NCBI GenBank assembly: GCA_036852015.1
Contig: JAANDG010000027.1
Span: forward strand, 480,954-544,953
Origin: Pelodera strongyloides
Lineage: Eukaryota > Nematoda > Chromadorea > Rhabditida > Rhabditidae
Reading direction: 5' to 3'
DNA length: 64,000 nt
Shown here: in pieces, positions 1 through 12,400 of the stretch
Numbering within the stretch: the first letter of the stretch is position 1
How the letters are laid out: every line of letters begins with the position of its first letter
Program-made: the position numbers and the translations under genes
The notes under the pieces: model-generated
The model's database searches: none
What the model saw: the letters and a program-made list of their open reading frames with translations, nothing else
Told to the model about the DNA's origin: nothing

Positions 1-282
1 TCCTGACTGCGCCACAACGTGTTCACAGATAGGAATCGAAATTTTAGATGGAAAAGAAAAAATGAGAGGAGGAAAAAGGTGGCTAAAGTTTTTAAACCGC
101 ATGACAACTGTTCGCGAATATTGTGTTGGACAGTTCTTTTACCATGGTTACCTAGGAAATTTCATGGTGGTGCGCAGTGTTTCAGGGTGTTCCAATGGTG
201 TCTTACCCAATAAGCCCTTCCCATACCTCTAGACGTGCACTGCAAGTCGTTGCCTTTTTTATTGCGACAAGTGTAATTTCAG

Positions 283-532
283 AATCTGCTGCGATTATCA
301 ATATGGGGAAATAATTTCATCAAAAGGATCTGTAATGGTTGTTTCGGAATTCATTCATTTCTTAGAGGATTTAACCCTGACTGTTAAATTTTCGTATCGC
401 TACGGTAAGTAATTATACGCAATAAGGGATGAAAGAACAGACAGTGCGTGTGCGTGTGCGTGTGCGCGTGTTCATGTGTTTGTGTGTGTGTGTGTGTGCG
501 TGTGCGTGTGCGTGTGTTCATGTGTTTGTGTG

Positions 533-568
<36 letters not shown>

Positions 569-2040
569 TGTGTGTGTTCGTACGTGATGGTGTAGTGCCA
601 GAGATATGCTCACGAGTGAGAATAACACAGTAGGGGAGAGTAAGCCGTAAACGTTTGCAGTGCCGAATGACGACCCGGTAGACCCAGTAGAACCAGAGGA
701 ATGTGCTGATACCCATGCCAGGTAAGCTATACTATAAACTATAAAATAAAATAAAATAAAATAAAAGCAAACTATAAAATACAAACTCCAAAAATTTCAG
801 TTGCAAATCTTGGACCAAGAATGGATTTTGCACCAGTACCTACTACACACAGGAAAATAAGGAAACGTTCTGCAAGAAATCGTGTGATTTATGTCAGGAA
901 ACAAATCCTAGCTGCGCCGACACTAGTGAAAAGTGGGTGGTTTCAGTATTTTCTTCGGATAAATCGTAGACTTGATTACCCTTCAAGAACGTGCACCTTT
1001 TTATTCAAGAGAGTTCAACTTCCAAGTGTTTGCTTATGATCTGTTCCGCAGAGGTCCTGAGCACAGACGACGAGTTCCAGATGACAAATTGCTCGACGTC
1101 TTCTTTCTTTGAGACTTGACTTTTATGGCGTACAAATAGATTAGATTATCCTTATTGCCAAGTGTGTGACGATACATTAGGATGACACTGATAACATTTT
1201 CGTAAAAAAACTTGCCGACCAGCACTGTTACCGTATGATGAAAATGAAAAGGCTAAAAATTTTAGTTGCAAAAAATGGGTCAATAACGGATTTTGCGAAA
1301 ATGCCTACTACACACACGAGGACAAGGAAACATACTGCAAGAAATCGTGTAATTTATGTGATGCGACGAATCCAGATCCACCCACTACCCCCTGTGTGGA
1401 CAGCAGTCAAAAGTGAGCACTTTCTTTGTTCAATTAAAGCGGTATAACATCAGGATTCACAGTATCGTGTGCAGATTGTATACAATAATTACGGCTTGCC
1501 GCGCGATTTGAGTCAAATTATAATTATTTGCATACAACATATGGGATTGCAGTTGAAACGGTGACTACCTTTCAAAAATCGGCCGTTATATCACATTAAA
1601 TGGTGCAAGTGTCAGACCGCCAGACGCACAGGCTCATATAAAATAACTCCCAGGTTGTGCTAGAAATGAGTAGAACCTGAAAACCGAAACGCTTGATAGT
1701 TTATAAGATTGTTTGGCCAAGTTTTCGCCAGCGAAAGACGCTGAAGAAAGCCTCCCCACCAACGAACGGACATAGACGGCTCTGGTTCTGAAACACGCTC
1801 AAAAGCTGGCGATATTCTGTCGAAGGCGGTGTGCGGCGTTTACTCGGCTCACAGCGACTGTTTCACTGTTTACAATAACTGGATTCTATTCCCATTTTTT
1901 CCAATACCCTCTTTTTGGTAATACTATATTTTTTCATTTTCAGCTGCGCTTCTTGGAATAAGAATGGATTCTGCACGTCTACAGCGTACACGACGGAAAA
2001 CAAGAAGGAATATTGCAAGGAAACCTGTGGATATTGTTGA
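283..2040 (+). CDS. Secreted CUB-ShKT protein, 5' end missing; three tandem ShKT domains
   Basis: Exons 283-404, 661-721, 801-932, 1266-1412 and 1944-2040 join in phase, ending at TGA 2038-2040. Exons 801, 1266 and 1944 each encode one ShKT (six-cysteine) domain with the pattern C-x-x-W...GFC...YYT...YCKKSC-x-x-C; the donor of each repeat leaves AA and the next exon supplies the base completing Asn before Cys (phase 2), so the repeats are exon-modular. The 283-404 exon encodes ...[16 protein letters not shown]...[10 protein letters not shown], which resembles the last strands of a CUB domain; a candidate earlier exon starts at 29 (IEILDGK...REYC) and also looks CUB-like. ShKT tails follow CUB or protease domains in many nematode secreted proteins, so the product is probably extracellular. 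No start codon or signal peptide is visible, so the N-terminus lies before the window. The ShKT part is sure, the CUB call moderate. Confidence 0.8.
444..575. repeat. GT/GC-rich simple repeat
   Basis: About 130 bases of alternating GTGC, GTGT and tetranucleotide TGCG units in the intron before the 661 exon. It produces spurious long open frames on both strands. Confidence 0.95.
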
Positions 2041-4985
2041 AATATGGAAAAAATCTACTATTATATGTTATGTTATGTGTTATGTTATTATATAAACGAG
2101 TAAGCAAAATCGTGTCTGTCCACTTTGCGCCGTGCCCGTTCCTCAACAAAGAAAGTGGGCAGAATGGGACCGGACTCAATGCACCAGCTTGGTGGCACAA
2201 TATATTGATCAAGATTTACATCATGGAAAATCGATCAATAACTAATTAAAAGTTAGTGCTTGGGGGCACCTAAAAACAAAGCGCGCGCCCGCCTTCAGTA
2301 ACCACCCCACCACCTTCCCCGTGAGAAACTACCAGCGAGAAGTACCATTAGTTTCCCTGCTTTGCACCGCATCGTTAGCTACAGCTTAAAACATGGCAAC
2401 TTTGTCGAACTTTGGGAAAAGGGAAAATTGTCGATCGAGTTCGAAGAGAATGTTCTAAGCTGTCATGGCCAACAATCTTCGTTTAATTATGTATGTTGGA
2501 AGGTATGGGAAATGTATGAACTATTAGGCTTTTGTGACTTTTGTCGATTGTTTTAAAGGTGCAGCGTCAGCCTACTTTGCCATCGTTGCCTTGTATTTGC
2601 AAAGGAAATTTCTTGGAAACTGCTTAAATGCATGGTTTATTTGGGGGAAACATCTTTTCGTCTCTGTTTACCTCAGGGGACAAAATGAGAAATAGGGGTC
2701 CATCCAAGCCCTGGAAGAAAATCACAATGAATGAACTTTGAAGGAAGTTTAGATGGTTTAACTTTTTCGTTCTTATTGAAGAATTTTCGAACTTAGTTCC
2801 CTGAGCTTCAACCTGGGGGCCGATGATAACATAGAACACATATCATAACATTCATTACAAAAATGTTCGTAATAATGTAAGACCACTTCAATAAAAATAA
2901 ACGAGAAAGTCCACTTCCCACATAATAAATGGCACAAAGCAAAGCATTGCAAATTTACCGGAATAGGGCTGGGTTTCGCTCAATTATAGGTGTAGTTCCA
3001 AAGACAAAAACAATCTCTGCGAACATTTCTAGTTACCAGAGGGATAATGATTTTGATACGACCACAGAGTAGAATTCCTGAACTTGTACAACGAACGTAC
3101 ATGGGTCACATGTGCCAGCCAATATTTTTCTGAGCATTTTGGCGTCTGCCTTGTTACGACGATTGTCAAGTGCGTGAAGCTTCAATAATGAGTCTCTCTC
3201 TGAAATAGATGGTGTATCATTGTAAATTGCAATTAATTAATGGCAACGCATAAATATCGCTTTGTAAATGTACGTTGGATCCGTTCTAGAGCATGTTTAT
3301 TCTTTTTCTTATATACAGCCGAACCTAAACCTGAACTCCAGAAAAGAAAGTACATAATGAGAATATGCAAGAACCAGAAGAGTTGCCTTCAACACATATT
3401 GCACATTGTTACAAGTGGAATGAATCATGAATATTGGCCGGTAAGTGTGGAATACACTTACAAACAATGTACAAGTTTCGAGTTTCTATCACACGTAGAG
3501 GTAGATCAAAGGTCATTATTTCCAGAGTAATTAAAATGGTACGCAGACACTCATTCGTACATCGAACCTCGTTAATGATTGAGAGCAATCCGACAATATT
3601 TTCCCATTCGTAGTCTTCAGTTATGATCTCCTGTATATTGTTGTATTTCTTTTTTGTTCGCTTTTTATGTCTTTGTGTATTTTATCGACAAACTGTGCGT
3701 GTACATTTTTGTGTGCGTAATAAATATTATTATATTATTATAATATTATAATACTCACTAAGTCGAAAAAAAAAATGTTCCAATGACATCAACGAAACAG
3801 TGCGTGCACATTTTGATGTTTGCATCACTCCAAAAAGTAATGAAGTCGGTTTGAAATTTTCCAAATCGCCTCGGACCAGCGCAACGTGTTGTTTAATCAG
3901 ATGTGGACGCCAGTCAAGAACAAGAACTATGTCCTGAAAAAATTTACTTGCAGTTGGCGCTAGACGTAACTGAAATCTAACGACAGATGCCTCAACTGTT
4001 AAATAAATAAATAAATAAATCTTATTATATAAAGGAGAAGAGTTTGTGGCCGGGTGAATTTATTTGTGATTACGACCACAACGCATTTTTTCTACGTTTC
4101 AGGCATTTGGTATAAGTAGGCAACTGTTCGCATATTTACAAAATATGCACAATAGGATCTTTTAACAGAAACGTTGGAATATACGCTTCAGACGTTTCAT
4201 ATAAATATGCGCAATTCAAGTATCGTTTAGATAGCATATGATGTCGCCTCAGGCGGCGATAGCCGTCTGGTAAATAAATAAATAAAATTGTACGGTTGCT
4301 TCAATAGAAGATTTCACTGCTACAAATCTTGCCCAAGCATGCTACATAATCACATTTTGCAGCATAATAATAAAGTACTTAAATGTTCTGGAGGTTCAAG
4401 ATGTTGCGACAATTGCGCCACAAGTTCGCCATGTATAGAGTGAGCAGGCGCACTATTATAATGCTCCTGGATCAATCCATGACTCGTTGGAAGACCATAC
4501 ATGAGGTCTTTTTGTAAGCACACATGATATTCAACATCGGTTAATGTTACAACAGAAGAGAATTGAAGAAGCCATATTGGCATTGAGAAGTTTGGGTAGA
4601 ATACAGTTCTGATACTGTAACAAATCCGTGTGCGTAAAAAGGTCGTGAACGCATTGCAACTGCGCTCACGCCTACTTGTCGCTACGAGACCATTAATGCA
4701 AGAGAAGGCGAAAGGTGTATCCATTCGAATTTATTTTTTCAATTATTTTTGTGTTTTTAATTTTATTTGTTTTTAAATCTTTGTTGAATTGCAAACTGTA
4801 TTGGTATTGCTTTTATAACGCTGAAACTTGTTGCATTGCGCAAACCCTCAGCGAGTCGAGAAGGCTATGTAACACTGCTAAATAGATCTATTTATAATAG
4901 ACCTAATATATCTATTTCTAAGTTTTGGTGGTAGCCGCATAGTCCGACATTGTTTATAACAATTTACTTTTTCGTTTCAAATCAG
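2041..4985. other. Intergenic region, no gene seen
   Basis: Between the ShKT gene and LSM4. Contains AT-rich DNA, an AATA run near 4003-4020, and one copy of a dispersed element at 4241-4286. Short open frames at 2362-2556, 3240-3530 and 4350-4724 lack family resemblance and splice support. Confidence 0.6.
4241..4286 (+). repeat. Dispersed repeat R, copy 1
   Basis: Core GTCGCCTCAGGCGGCGATAG, then GCCGTCTGGTAA and an AAAT-rich run. Near-identical cores occur at 15241-15270 (+) and 37906-37940 (-). The short A-rich tail suggests the 3' end of a SINE-like element; not proven. Confidence 0.6.
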
Positions 4986-4994
4986 TATTTTCAG
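4983..4994 (+). promoter_or_regulatory. Probable spliced-leader acceptor of LSM4
   Basis: CAGTATTTTCAG ends 31 bases before the LSM4 ATG and no upstream coding exon is seen. An unpaired acceptor just before an ATG is the usual sign of SL trans-splicing in nematodes; a 5' UTR intron is the alternative. Confidence 0.6.
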
Positions 4995-5025
4995 AAAAAC
5001 CGGCTGTTGCTTCCATTGATTCGCT

Positions 5026-8000
5026 ATGGTGGTGAGTTTTTTTTCAGTGTTGAACTTTTACATTGTGTGATTCTAATCTAATTCTATGATACTTCAAGAC
5101 TAGGATAATCAAGAGATGTGAAACCACTCTATTCGGACATACACACATAGACAGTTATGCTCCAATTATGCTTTTAGCTCCAATCCAAAATTTATGTTTT
5201 GTTTTCATAGTGTGTGTGTGTGATTTTTGTACTTTAGCTTCCTCTGTCACTGCTGCGTACTGCTCAGAACCATCCCATGCTCGTAGAACTGAAGAATGGT
5301 TTGTGCTCATTTTTATTTTCAATTTTGATGTTATGCCACGAAGACGAATCTTTCAAGTTTTGAGTGAAGCAGTGAAGCACTGAAGCTAGTAGATAGCAAG
5401 AACCTGCTTTTTCCGAAGTTCAATTTGTATTAGCCATAGCCATTGCTACTTCCACTTTAAGTAGTTCTGATTCTGCTACATTTATGAGTTAGTTGCATAG
5501 TTTCTTACATATTGACTTTTACTGTAATACAATACGTACACGAATTTGTTTTGAGAATCATAATCATGAGCGGACAAAGGGACAAAAATCTCTCAATTGC
5601 AATTTTATAGGCGAAACCTACAACGGTCACTTACAGTCCTGTGATTCATGGATGAATATCCACCTCGTCGACGTCATTTTTACTTCAAAGGTTTGCTTAT
5701 TTTATAATTTTGTTTGTGCGTAGTGCGTATTGTGCTGACGTCTTGTGTTGTGTTCTTGTATGTGTGTTTACATAATTAGGAGAAATTCTAAGCTAGACGA
5801 TTGTAATTGTTATTGATAGTTTGACAGTACGCGTCCCTTGAGCTTCTGACTTACCGTACACGTACAGTAAACGCTTTCTAGTTTCCCACTCCTGTTACTT
5901 TCATCCAACATTTTTCATTGGTTCGAAGGTCTGATTGTATTGAATTACTCAAACATACAAATATGTCTTATCACCTGAGCGGATATGGTTGGTGCGTAAT
6001 TATACGTAATTATTCCAGGTTTGGCCCCGTTACGTACTGTTGTATTTACATATGTAGTTACATGTTACATTTAATCTTTACCTTTTTAGGATGGCGATCG
6101 TTTCTTCAAGATGCCAGAGGTGTTCGTCCGCGGGTCAACGGTCAAGTATTTGCGAATTCCTGACCAGGTATATTCTTTCATTACTTGTATCGATTTCTTA
6201 CTTTACTTCGTTCAAGTTTAACTCTCGCACGTAAGGGACCTAAGCGAAATTCCGGCCGGATCTTGAAACGCACCGTGGACAACTGAATTCTTACGTATTT
6301 ATGCTAATTTACTCGAATTTAGCTCGATTTTTTATGCTAATTTATTTTCATTTGCATAAGTTGCAAAAAATGCTGGTGTACTTGATGCGTTTCAAACACC
6401 GGCCGGTAGTTCGCTTTAAATGGTGAGTGGCTTAGTGACCTGGTCGGAACCTTATACTGAGTGTATTTCACAATGTCCTTCGCTCATATATACAACATTG
6501 CATTTGTCTCAAGAGGTGGCTGTCGAAATTTTAAGCAACCAGTTCCATTTTCCCATTTCTACTTTGAGTGTCGTTGTCTGTGTTTGTTTTTATACTCTTC
6601 GAGACCTCACAGTACAAACATGCTTGAAAGAGGTAGGAACGCGCTTAGGACACTTCCGGAATAACTGGACTAACATTTAACAATAAGACTATTCACAATG
6701 ATTTACATTTAGATTAACTAAGAAAAGTGCTTAAAGCGAAATACCAGCCGGTTTTTGAAACGCATCTGAAAATTCAGCATTCTTATGCAGTTATGCTAAA
6801 AGGTAGGGTCTATTTTTTATTCAAATTTATGCGCATTTGCATATGAACCATAGGAAAGCAGGGAGTACCCGATGCGTTTCAAAAACCGGCCGGTATTTCG
6901 CTTTAATCATAAGGACGTGAATCCCAGGAGACAGTCAACGTATAAGGGAACTTAAATATACTATATGTCCACTATAGTAATATGTAAATTAGTGGTTGGT
7001 GCGTGATGTTACACACCGCTTGCCTCGCGATTATGTTGCGGCTTACGTTTAACGGTTTATGTTTAACGTCATGTTCATTCCAGGTCGTCGACCTTGTCAA
7101 ACAAGAAGTTGCCGAGGTGCGACGTCAACAGAAAGACGCACAGAAGCAGAGAAGGCAGGCTGGACAGGGCGGAGCCCCGCGTGGAAGAGGCGGAGCTCAC
7201 AGGGGAGGACCACATGGAGGAGGTAGATTTATTGATTGATTTATCTTTATTGTATGTTTTTTGCTTTGGGTTTGAAGTTTTTGAGCGGTAGGGTAGTCGT
7301 TGAGTGTTGGTCATTCTTGTTGTAAAGATGAAGTTTTGCTTCGGTGTGTGTTACACGTAACGGAGTGTCTGCAGGCGACAGGCCAAAGTTGTGACTGTAG
7401 CGCTGCCTAAAATGTGTGCGAAAAAGTCACAGGCGCCAGTCATGATATCCGGCTCTAAGTTTGTTTCAGGATATATTTGTTTGAGTTTAAGACAGAGCAT
7501 TTTCCGGGGAAGTTACTAGTTGGCATTGCGCGATTGCACATATGCGATTTTTAGTGAAAGAAAATACTGCAGTTGTGTTGCGCGCTTCGTGAGAAGGAAA
7601 CGTAACATAATTGCCCATTATCGATGTTTCGTTCGAATGTACCGTGTTGAATGGTTGAATCTTGCGGAAGATGAAACCAAATCTTTCGCTGTGTTTCACC
7701 TGGGCTATATAAAGTAAATTGAATTGCCTGTGTTGCTTTAAGAAATTTAGTTTGTATGGCGAAAAGGTTAAGTGATTGAGTGAAGTGTAAGTTACGGTAA
7801 CGCACAAATTATCATTATAACTGTTTCTCGGTAAAATTGTAGAATAGACGTGTAGGCTAAGTGGTATAATATGATATGGAGTAGCCATAAGCCATGTGTA
7901 AAGGTGTAGTATATGTTCGGGGGTAAAATGTGCGGGGGTGGTACTGTATGTTTGTGTTTAAAAAAATTGTATTATTCTACAGTTCTACACTGATGTTCAA

Positions 8001-8061
8001 AACTTTGCTTTCAGGTCGCGGAGGCGCAAGTCGTGGTGGAGGTGCAGCTCAGAAGTATTGA
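5026..8061 (+). CDS. LSM4: U6 snRNA-associated Sm-like protein LSM4
   Basis: Six exons: 5026-5031, 5238-5298, 5611-5690, 6090-6167, 7084-7222, 8015-8061; phases agree and give 136 residues (human protein about 139). Exon 1 is only ATG GTG; the second exon continues [21 protein letters not shown], the Sm1 motif start. The third encodes [16 protein letters not shown]; the fourth [19 protein letters not shown] followed by YLRIPDQ, the Sm2 motif. The C-terminus is an RG/GG-rich tail ending AAQKY, as expected for LSM4. LSM4 is a subunit of the LSM1-7 ring (cytoplasmic mRNA decapping and decay) and the LSM2-8 ring (U6 snRNA binding in the nucleus). Two family A palindromes lie in its 6168-7083 intron. 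The 6-base coding part of exon 1 makes automated prediction likely to miss the true start. Confidence 0.97.
6240..6420. mobile_element. MITE family A, copy 1
   Basis: Palindromic; ends read AAGCGAAATTCCGGCCGG and CCGGCCGGTAGTTCGCTTTAA, with the family interior (GAATTCTTACGTATTTATGC). In an LSM4 intron. Confidence 0.9.
6731..6906. mobile_element. MITE family A, copy 2
   Basis: TTAAAGCGAAATACCAGCC ... GGCCGGTATTTCGCTTTAA, both ends with TTAA. Same LSM4 intron as copy 1. Confidence 0.92.
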
Positions 8062-9404
8062 GAAGGTCTAAGATTTGAAATTTCTTTGATTGACTACTGT
8101 GGACAGCTTACGCTTAATACTTACGGTAGATCTATAAAGTCTTACGGTAGACCGTAAGGTTTACATTGTGTTAGTACATTGGAGAGTTTTTAGTAACTGA
8201 GTAACTGCAATTCTATGAGCGTGGTTGATAAGGCAAATGCGTAATGTAGTCGAATTTTAAATTGATGACTTTATTATGAATTTGTTGCATCTTGAGTTTT
8301 CTGTAAGTATAATGTAATTTACCGTAACTGTGCAGATGAAGTTTCTTTGCGGTATCCCTGCACTGTTTTATTTATTTATTGTTATTATGAATTTGCTGTT
8401 TGATTCGCCGTGTGAAGTATTTTAAATTTTATCGTCGTTGTTTTGTTGAGTTGTGCATTTTTTGGAAGTAAACAAGTAAACTTTGATTTGATGAATTGTC
8501 CTTGTTTTGAATGATTGTAGCGCATGTGGGGGGTCTTCAAGTTTGTTACTTGCGCGTCGTCAGTTATGTTAGCCCAGTTTGCTTTATTAGTACTGATAGC
8601 AATTGTGGGTAATTAGTGGGTGTCCACTCTTGTTATGATCAGCTTGTTTATAAGAACAGGTCCTTTTAATTTTAGTCGGCTGTTCGGTTTCTGTGGTACG
8701 GTATTGTGTACGCGAGACAATCTTGTACCTTAGACCTTGTAGCTTGTAGTTGGATGTCTTATCGTACAAACTGCGACACGGCGCGCGCATATGTAGTTTT
8801 CAGTGGTGTACACTGCTTTTTACATTTCGGTGTTTTGAGATTGCATGTTTCATCTCTATTGATGAAACTGTCGAGTTATTTTAATTATAACATAATTGAT
8901 ATCGATTGCTCATCGTCGTTACTGCATTGTTAAGTTTAAAGCGGCATAGCACGTGTATTTAAAATGTGTTTTGGACAGCATCCCTTATATTCGATTCTTC
9001 CATTTTGCGCACTGCTACCACAGAAATTTGCAGATATTTCGTTTGAATTAGAATAATATATCCCTTCATGTTTCAAAAACACCTACCGTACCACTTTAAA
9101 CATATTTTACTATTGTGAACTTGGGGAAACTTTGCTTTCATAATGTGCCCTGCATGCTTGCATTGTGGTCTCTTTCATGGTGGTCTTTTCTCTATGTTCT
9201 TGTAAGTTATACGCCGTTACGTAATTTAGATTCAGGGGTTATCCAAACAACATAGATATGGTTTTGATCTCATGTCCGCTCAATTTGCAATGCTTATCTT
9301 ATTTTTACTTGTTTTGTGTTTCACATGTTAGTGATTACCCTCCATCCTTGAATACGCGCACCTTATTGATCCATTAAAAAAATTATGCATAAAGAATAAA
9401 ATTT
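8062..9404. other. Intergenic region between LSM4 and PEX13
   Basis: 3' UTR of LSM4 and PEX13 upstream DNA; one family C palindrome at 8936-9099. No coding exon recognised. The spacing is too long for a compact operon. Confidence 0.6.
8936..9099. mobile_element. MITE family C, copy 1
   Basis: Starts TTAAAGCGGCATAGCACGTG and ends CTACCGTACCACTTTAA; terminal inverted repeats, TTAA at both ends. Confidence 0.75.
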
Positions 9405-9416
9405 ATATCGTTACAG
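9405..9416 (+). promoter_or_regulatory. Probable spliced-leader acceptor of PEX13
   Basis: TATCGTTACAG ends five bases before the PEX13 ATG with no upstream exon, which fits SL trans-splicing. Confidence 0.65.
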
Positions 9417-9421
9417 AACTA

Positions 9422-12400
9422 ATGAACAATCCAGGACCCAGCGGACCTCCGCCTCTCCCGCCACGACCACAAGGTTAGATATCCATATTATTCATAAATT
9501 GAGATATTAAAACGATATGGCACGCGGTTTTTATATCTGTTCTGGAGAACTGCATTCCCACGTTTTCTAGGCTAGTTGAATTAATTCCATTTTGTGCAAG
9601 AGGAGAATGGCGTAAAATTTTCATTTAAACGATAGGATTGCGTTCTCCAGCATGAGTTTGACAAACCACATTTAGGTTCCATATAAGTTTGATAAACCAT
9701 AAACCGCACGTAATACCGTAAATATTCATTGACGCTACAATATTTGTGCTGTAAAACTTACTGTAAAAGTAGAGTTTCTAATTATAGTAGTGGGGCGGGG
9801 CTATGTTGACTTATACATACACATTTTACCTTGAGCTGCTGAATAGTTTTTGATTCATAAAATGTACCGTATACGTATAACTTCGCAGGAAAACAACTAT
9901 TCTCTAAAGCGAAATGCCAGCTTCTTTGGAAAATTTGCATATGATAAGCAAATCCTATGTATCCTATGCTAATTTTGCGCGATCGTCCACGGCTATCGCG
10001 CAAAATTAGCATAGGATACATAGGATTTGCTTATCATATGCAAATTTTCCAAAGGGGCTGGCATTTCGCTTTAATTCCAAAAGGTCCCAATGTTAGATTG
10101 CTTTTAGGTGATATGCAGATGAACACGGCTGCACATTATAGTGTACCATTTGGCGGGATGTACGGTAGTGGAATGGGATATAATAATGCTCCAATGGGTG
10201 GATATGGATATGGTGGAGGAATGTGAGGATATTTTTGTTACTGTACTTACTTCTTGTTGTTGTTTTTCTTCCCCCCCCCCCTCTCTCTCTCTCTTTCTCT
10301 ATCTATGTTTCTCTCTCTCTATCTATCTCTCTCTCTCTCTCTCTCTATCTCTCTTTTGTCTCTATCTCTCACTCTCTCACTCTCTCTCTCTCAATCAGTG
10401 AGCGTGCTAGATTATACTCAATTTACCTCACATCCTTCACCTCTTCACCACTCATTTCCCTGAATGAGTGGGGAACTGTGGTTTTATCTCGCGACTCTAA
10501 CTTTAGAATGCAAATCCTGTCCCCGGATAATAGTTCCCCGGCGGAATCATTAGTGAATATGGCTTCCGTAATATTGCATCAACTTTCAGGTATGGCGCGG
10601 GTGGTGGACCTTATATGGGAGGAGGTTACGGTTACAGCACTGGTTCTTACGGTACCGATGGAAACTTTGCCAGATTAGCGGAAGGTGGGATTATTTAATT
10701 AATTATGTATAAATAAAGGTGCATGCTCTCTTTCTTGACTCCAGTACAGCTTGTTAGGTAGTAAAACTGCTTTGGGGAGCCTAAACTAAAGGAGAAACAA
10801 GAGAGAGAGAGAGAGCAGTTAAGCACTTGTGAATTCACCTCACTTTTACGTAAACTTCTCTCTCTCTCTATCTCTCTCTTTCCCTGTTTTTCTTCCTACC
10901 GCTCTTCCTTAGTTGTCGGAAGGTCCCCACTCCTTACACCATTTTAAATGTCAATCCGATATGGATATGGTGTGTTCTTCATTTCATCTGATATCAATTG
11001 GGAATTCCTACCTACCTTCCCTCTCTCCCTCTAACTCTTCTCTCCCTCTCGGTTTCTCTCTCTCTGTTTCTCTCCATGTGTCTCTATCTCTGTGTCTCTG
11101 TTTCTCTCCCTCCTCTTGCTTCATTGCTAACACCTTACAATTTCAGAATCGTCCCGCGGCGCATTCCAGTCCATCGAAGCTGTGGTAAACGCTGTCAGCT
11201 CAGTGGCCAACATGCTCTCGTCAACACATAACGCTGTTTACAGTTCGTTTAGAGCAGTTATTGGAGTCGTCGAACAGTTTAGCCGCTTGAAAATGCAGGT
11301 TGGGAATCCGTAACTTTCTCTTCTTTTTTTTCACCCAGGTTACCGGCCGGCTTTTGAAACACATCGAGTACACCAGCATTCTTCTGCAGAATATGCAAAT
11401 GAACATAAATTAGAAGAAAAAATCGAGCTAACTTCGAACAAATTAGCATAAATACGTAAGAATTAAATTGTCCGCGATGCTTTCAAAAACCGACCGGTAT
11501 TTCGTTTTAATGACTAGGAAAACAGCAGCGCGTAATAAAACTTGACATTGAAAGTAGATTATTCTTGAAGTAAGTGCAGTTCGCTGCCTGCTACCGTAGC
11601 CTGGACCCTGGACCTCTACGTATTACCGTAGCCTGGAGCCTGGACCTCCACGTATTACCGTAGCCTGGAGCCTGGAACTCCACGTATTACCGTAGCCTGA
11701 TTACCGTATTACCGTTGTCTTTGAGATACCGTAGTCTGAACTGAACCGTGTAATATATCGTTGATTTCAGTTTTCGACGCTTGTTGCCTCTCTAGCCATC
11801 TTCCGCGCGATTCAACGATTTTGGAGGATTATCCTTGTGTATCTTCGCCTGAAACCGGCGAATTATGCGAGTGCAGCTGAATTAGCATGGACTCAGTCGC
11901 AAAATCCAGTCGGTATGTTTTGTTTTTATTGATTTTTTGGACCGTGCATTGCCTTCTTTCAAGCGTTCTAACACGTGGTTCTGAGGTGTATAGGGTTTTC
12001 TTTGTGCACAGAGTGGATTTCCATGTCGATCACCGTTTGCATGCATACAACACAACGCATTGGAATACTGTTCCACGTTCCATGTTTCACGAACCGGGTG
12101 TCAAACTACTTGTATGAATACATGGATATCATTTAGCACACCTCCCGCAACCGCAAACTCCGCAACCCCAAAATTGGGTAACTAAACCTCTTATTCTAGG
12201 CGCTGAGCTGCTTCCCGGGGGTCGTGCCCCACCCTTTAACTGGCCCGCACTTCTATTCTGGTTGGTGGCAATCGGAGGACCGTGGCTGATTTATAAATGT
12301 GTCACTCAAATGGTCAACAGTGTCCAGGAGGAGCGAAAGTGGGCGACGGGGAATGTGGCACACTACACGGCACAGGTTGGGGTTATTGCTGTAATTGCCT

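Noticed and set aside
384..784. Long open frames over the GT/CA repeat on both strands
   Set aside because: They are translations of a simple repeat; no family resemblance or splice logic.
10141..10678. Open frames of 69-151 codons rich in Leu/Ser
   Set aside because: They come from the CT repeat and overlap PEX13 exons in other frames.
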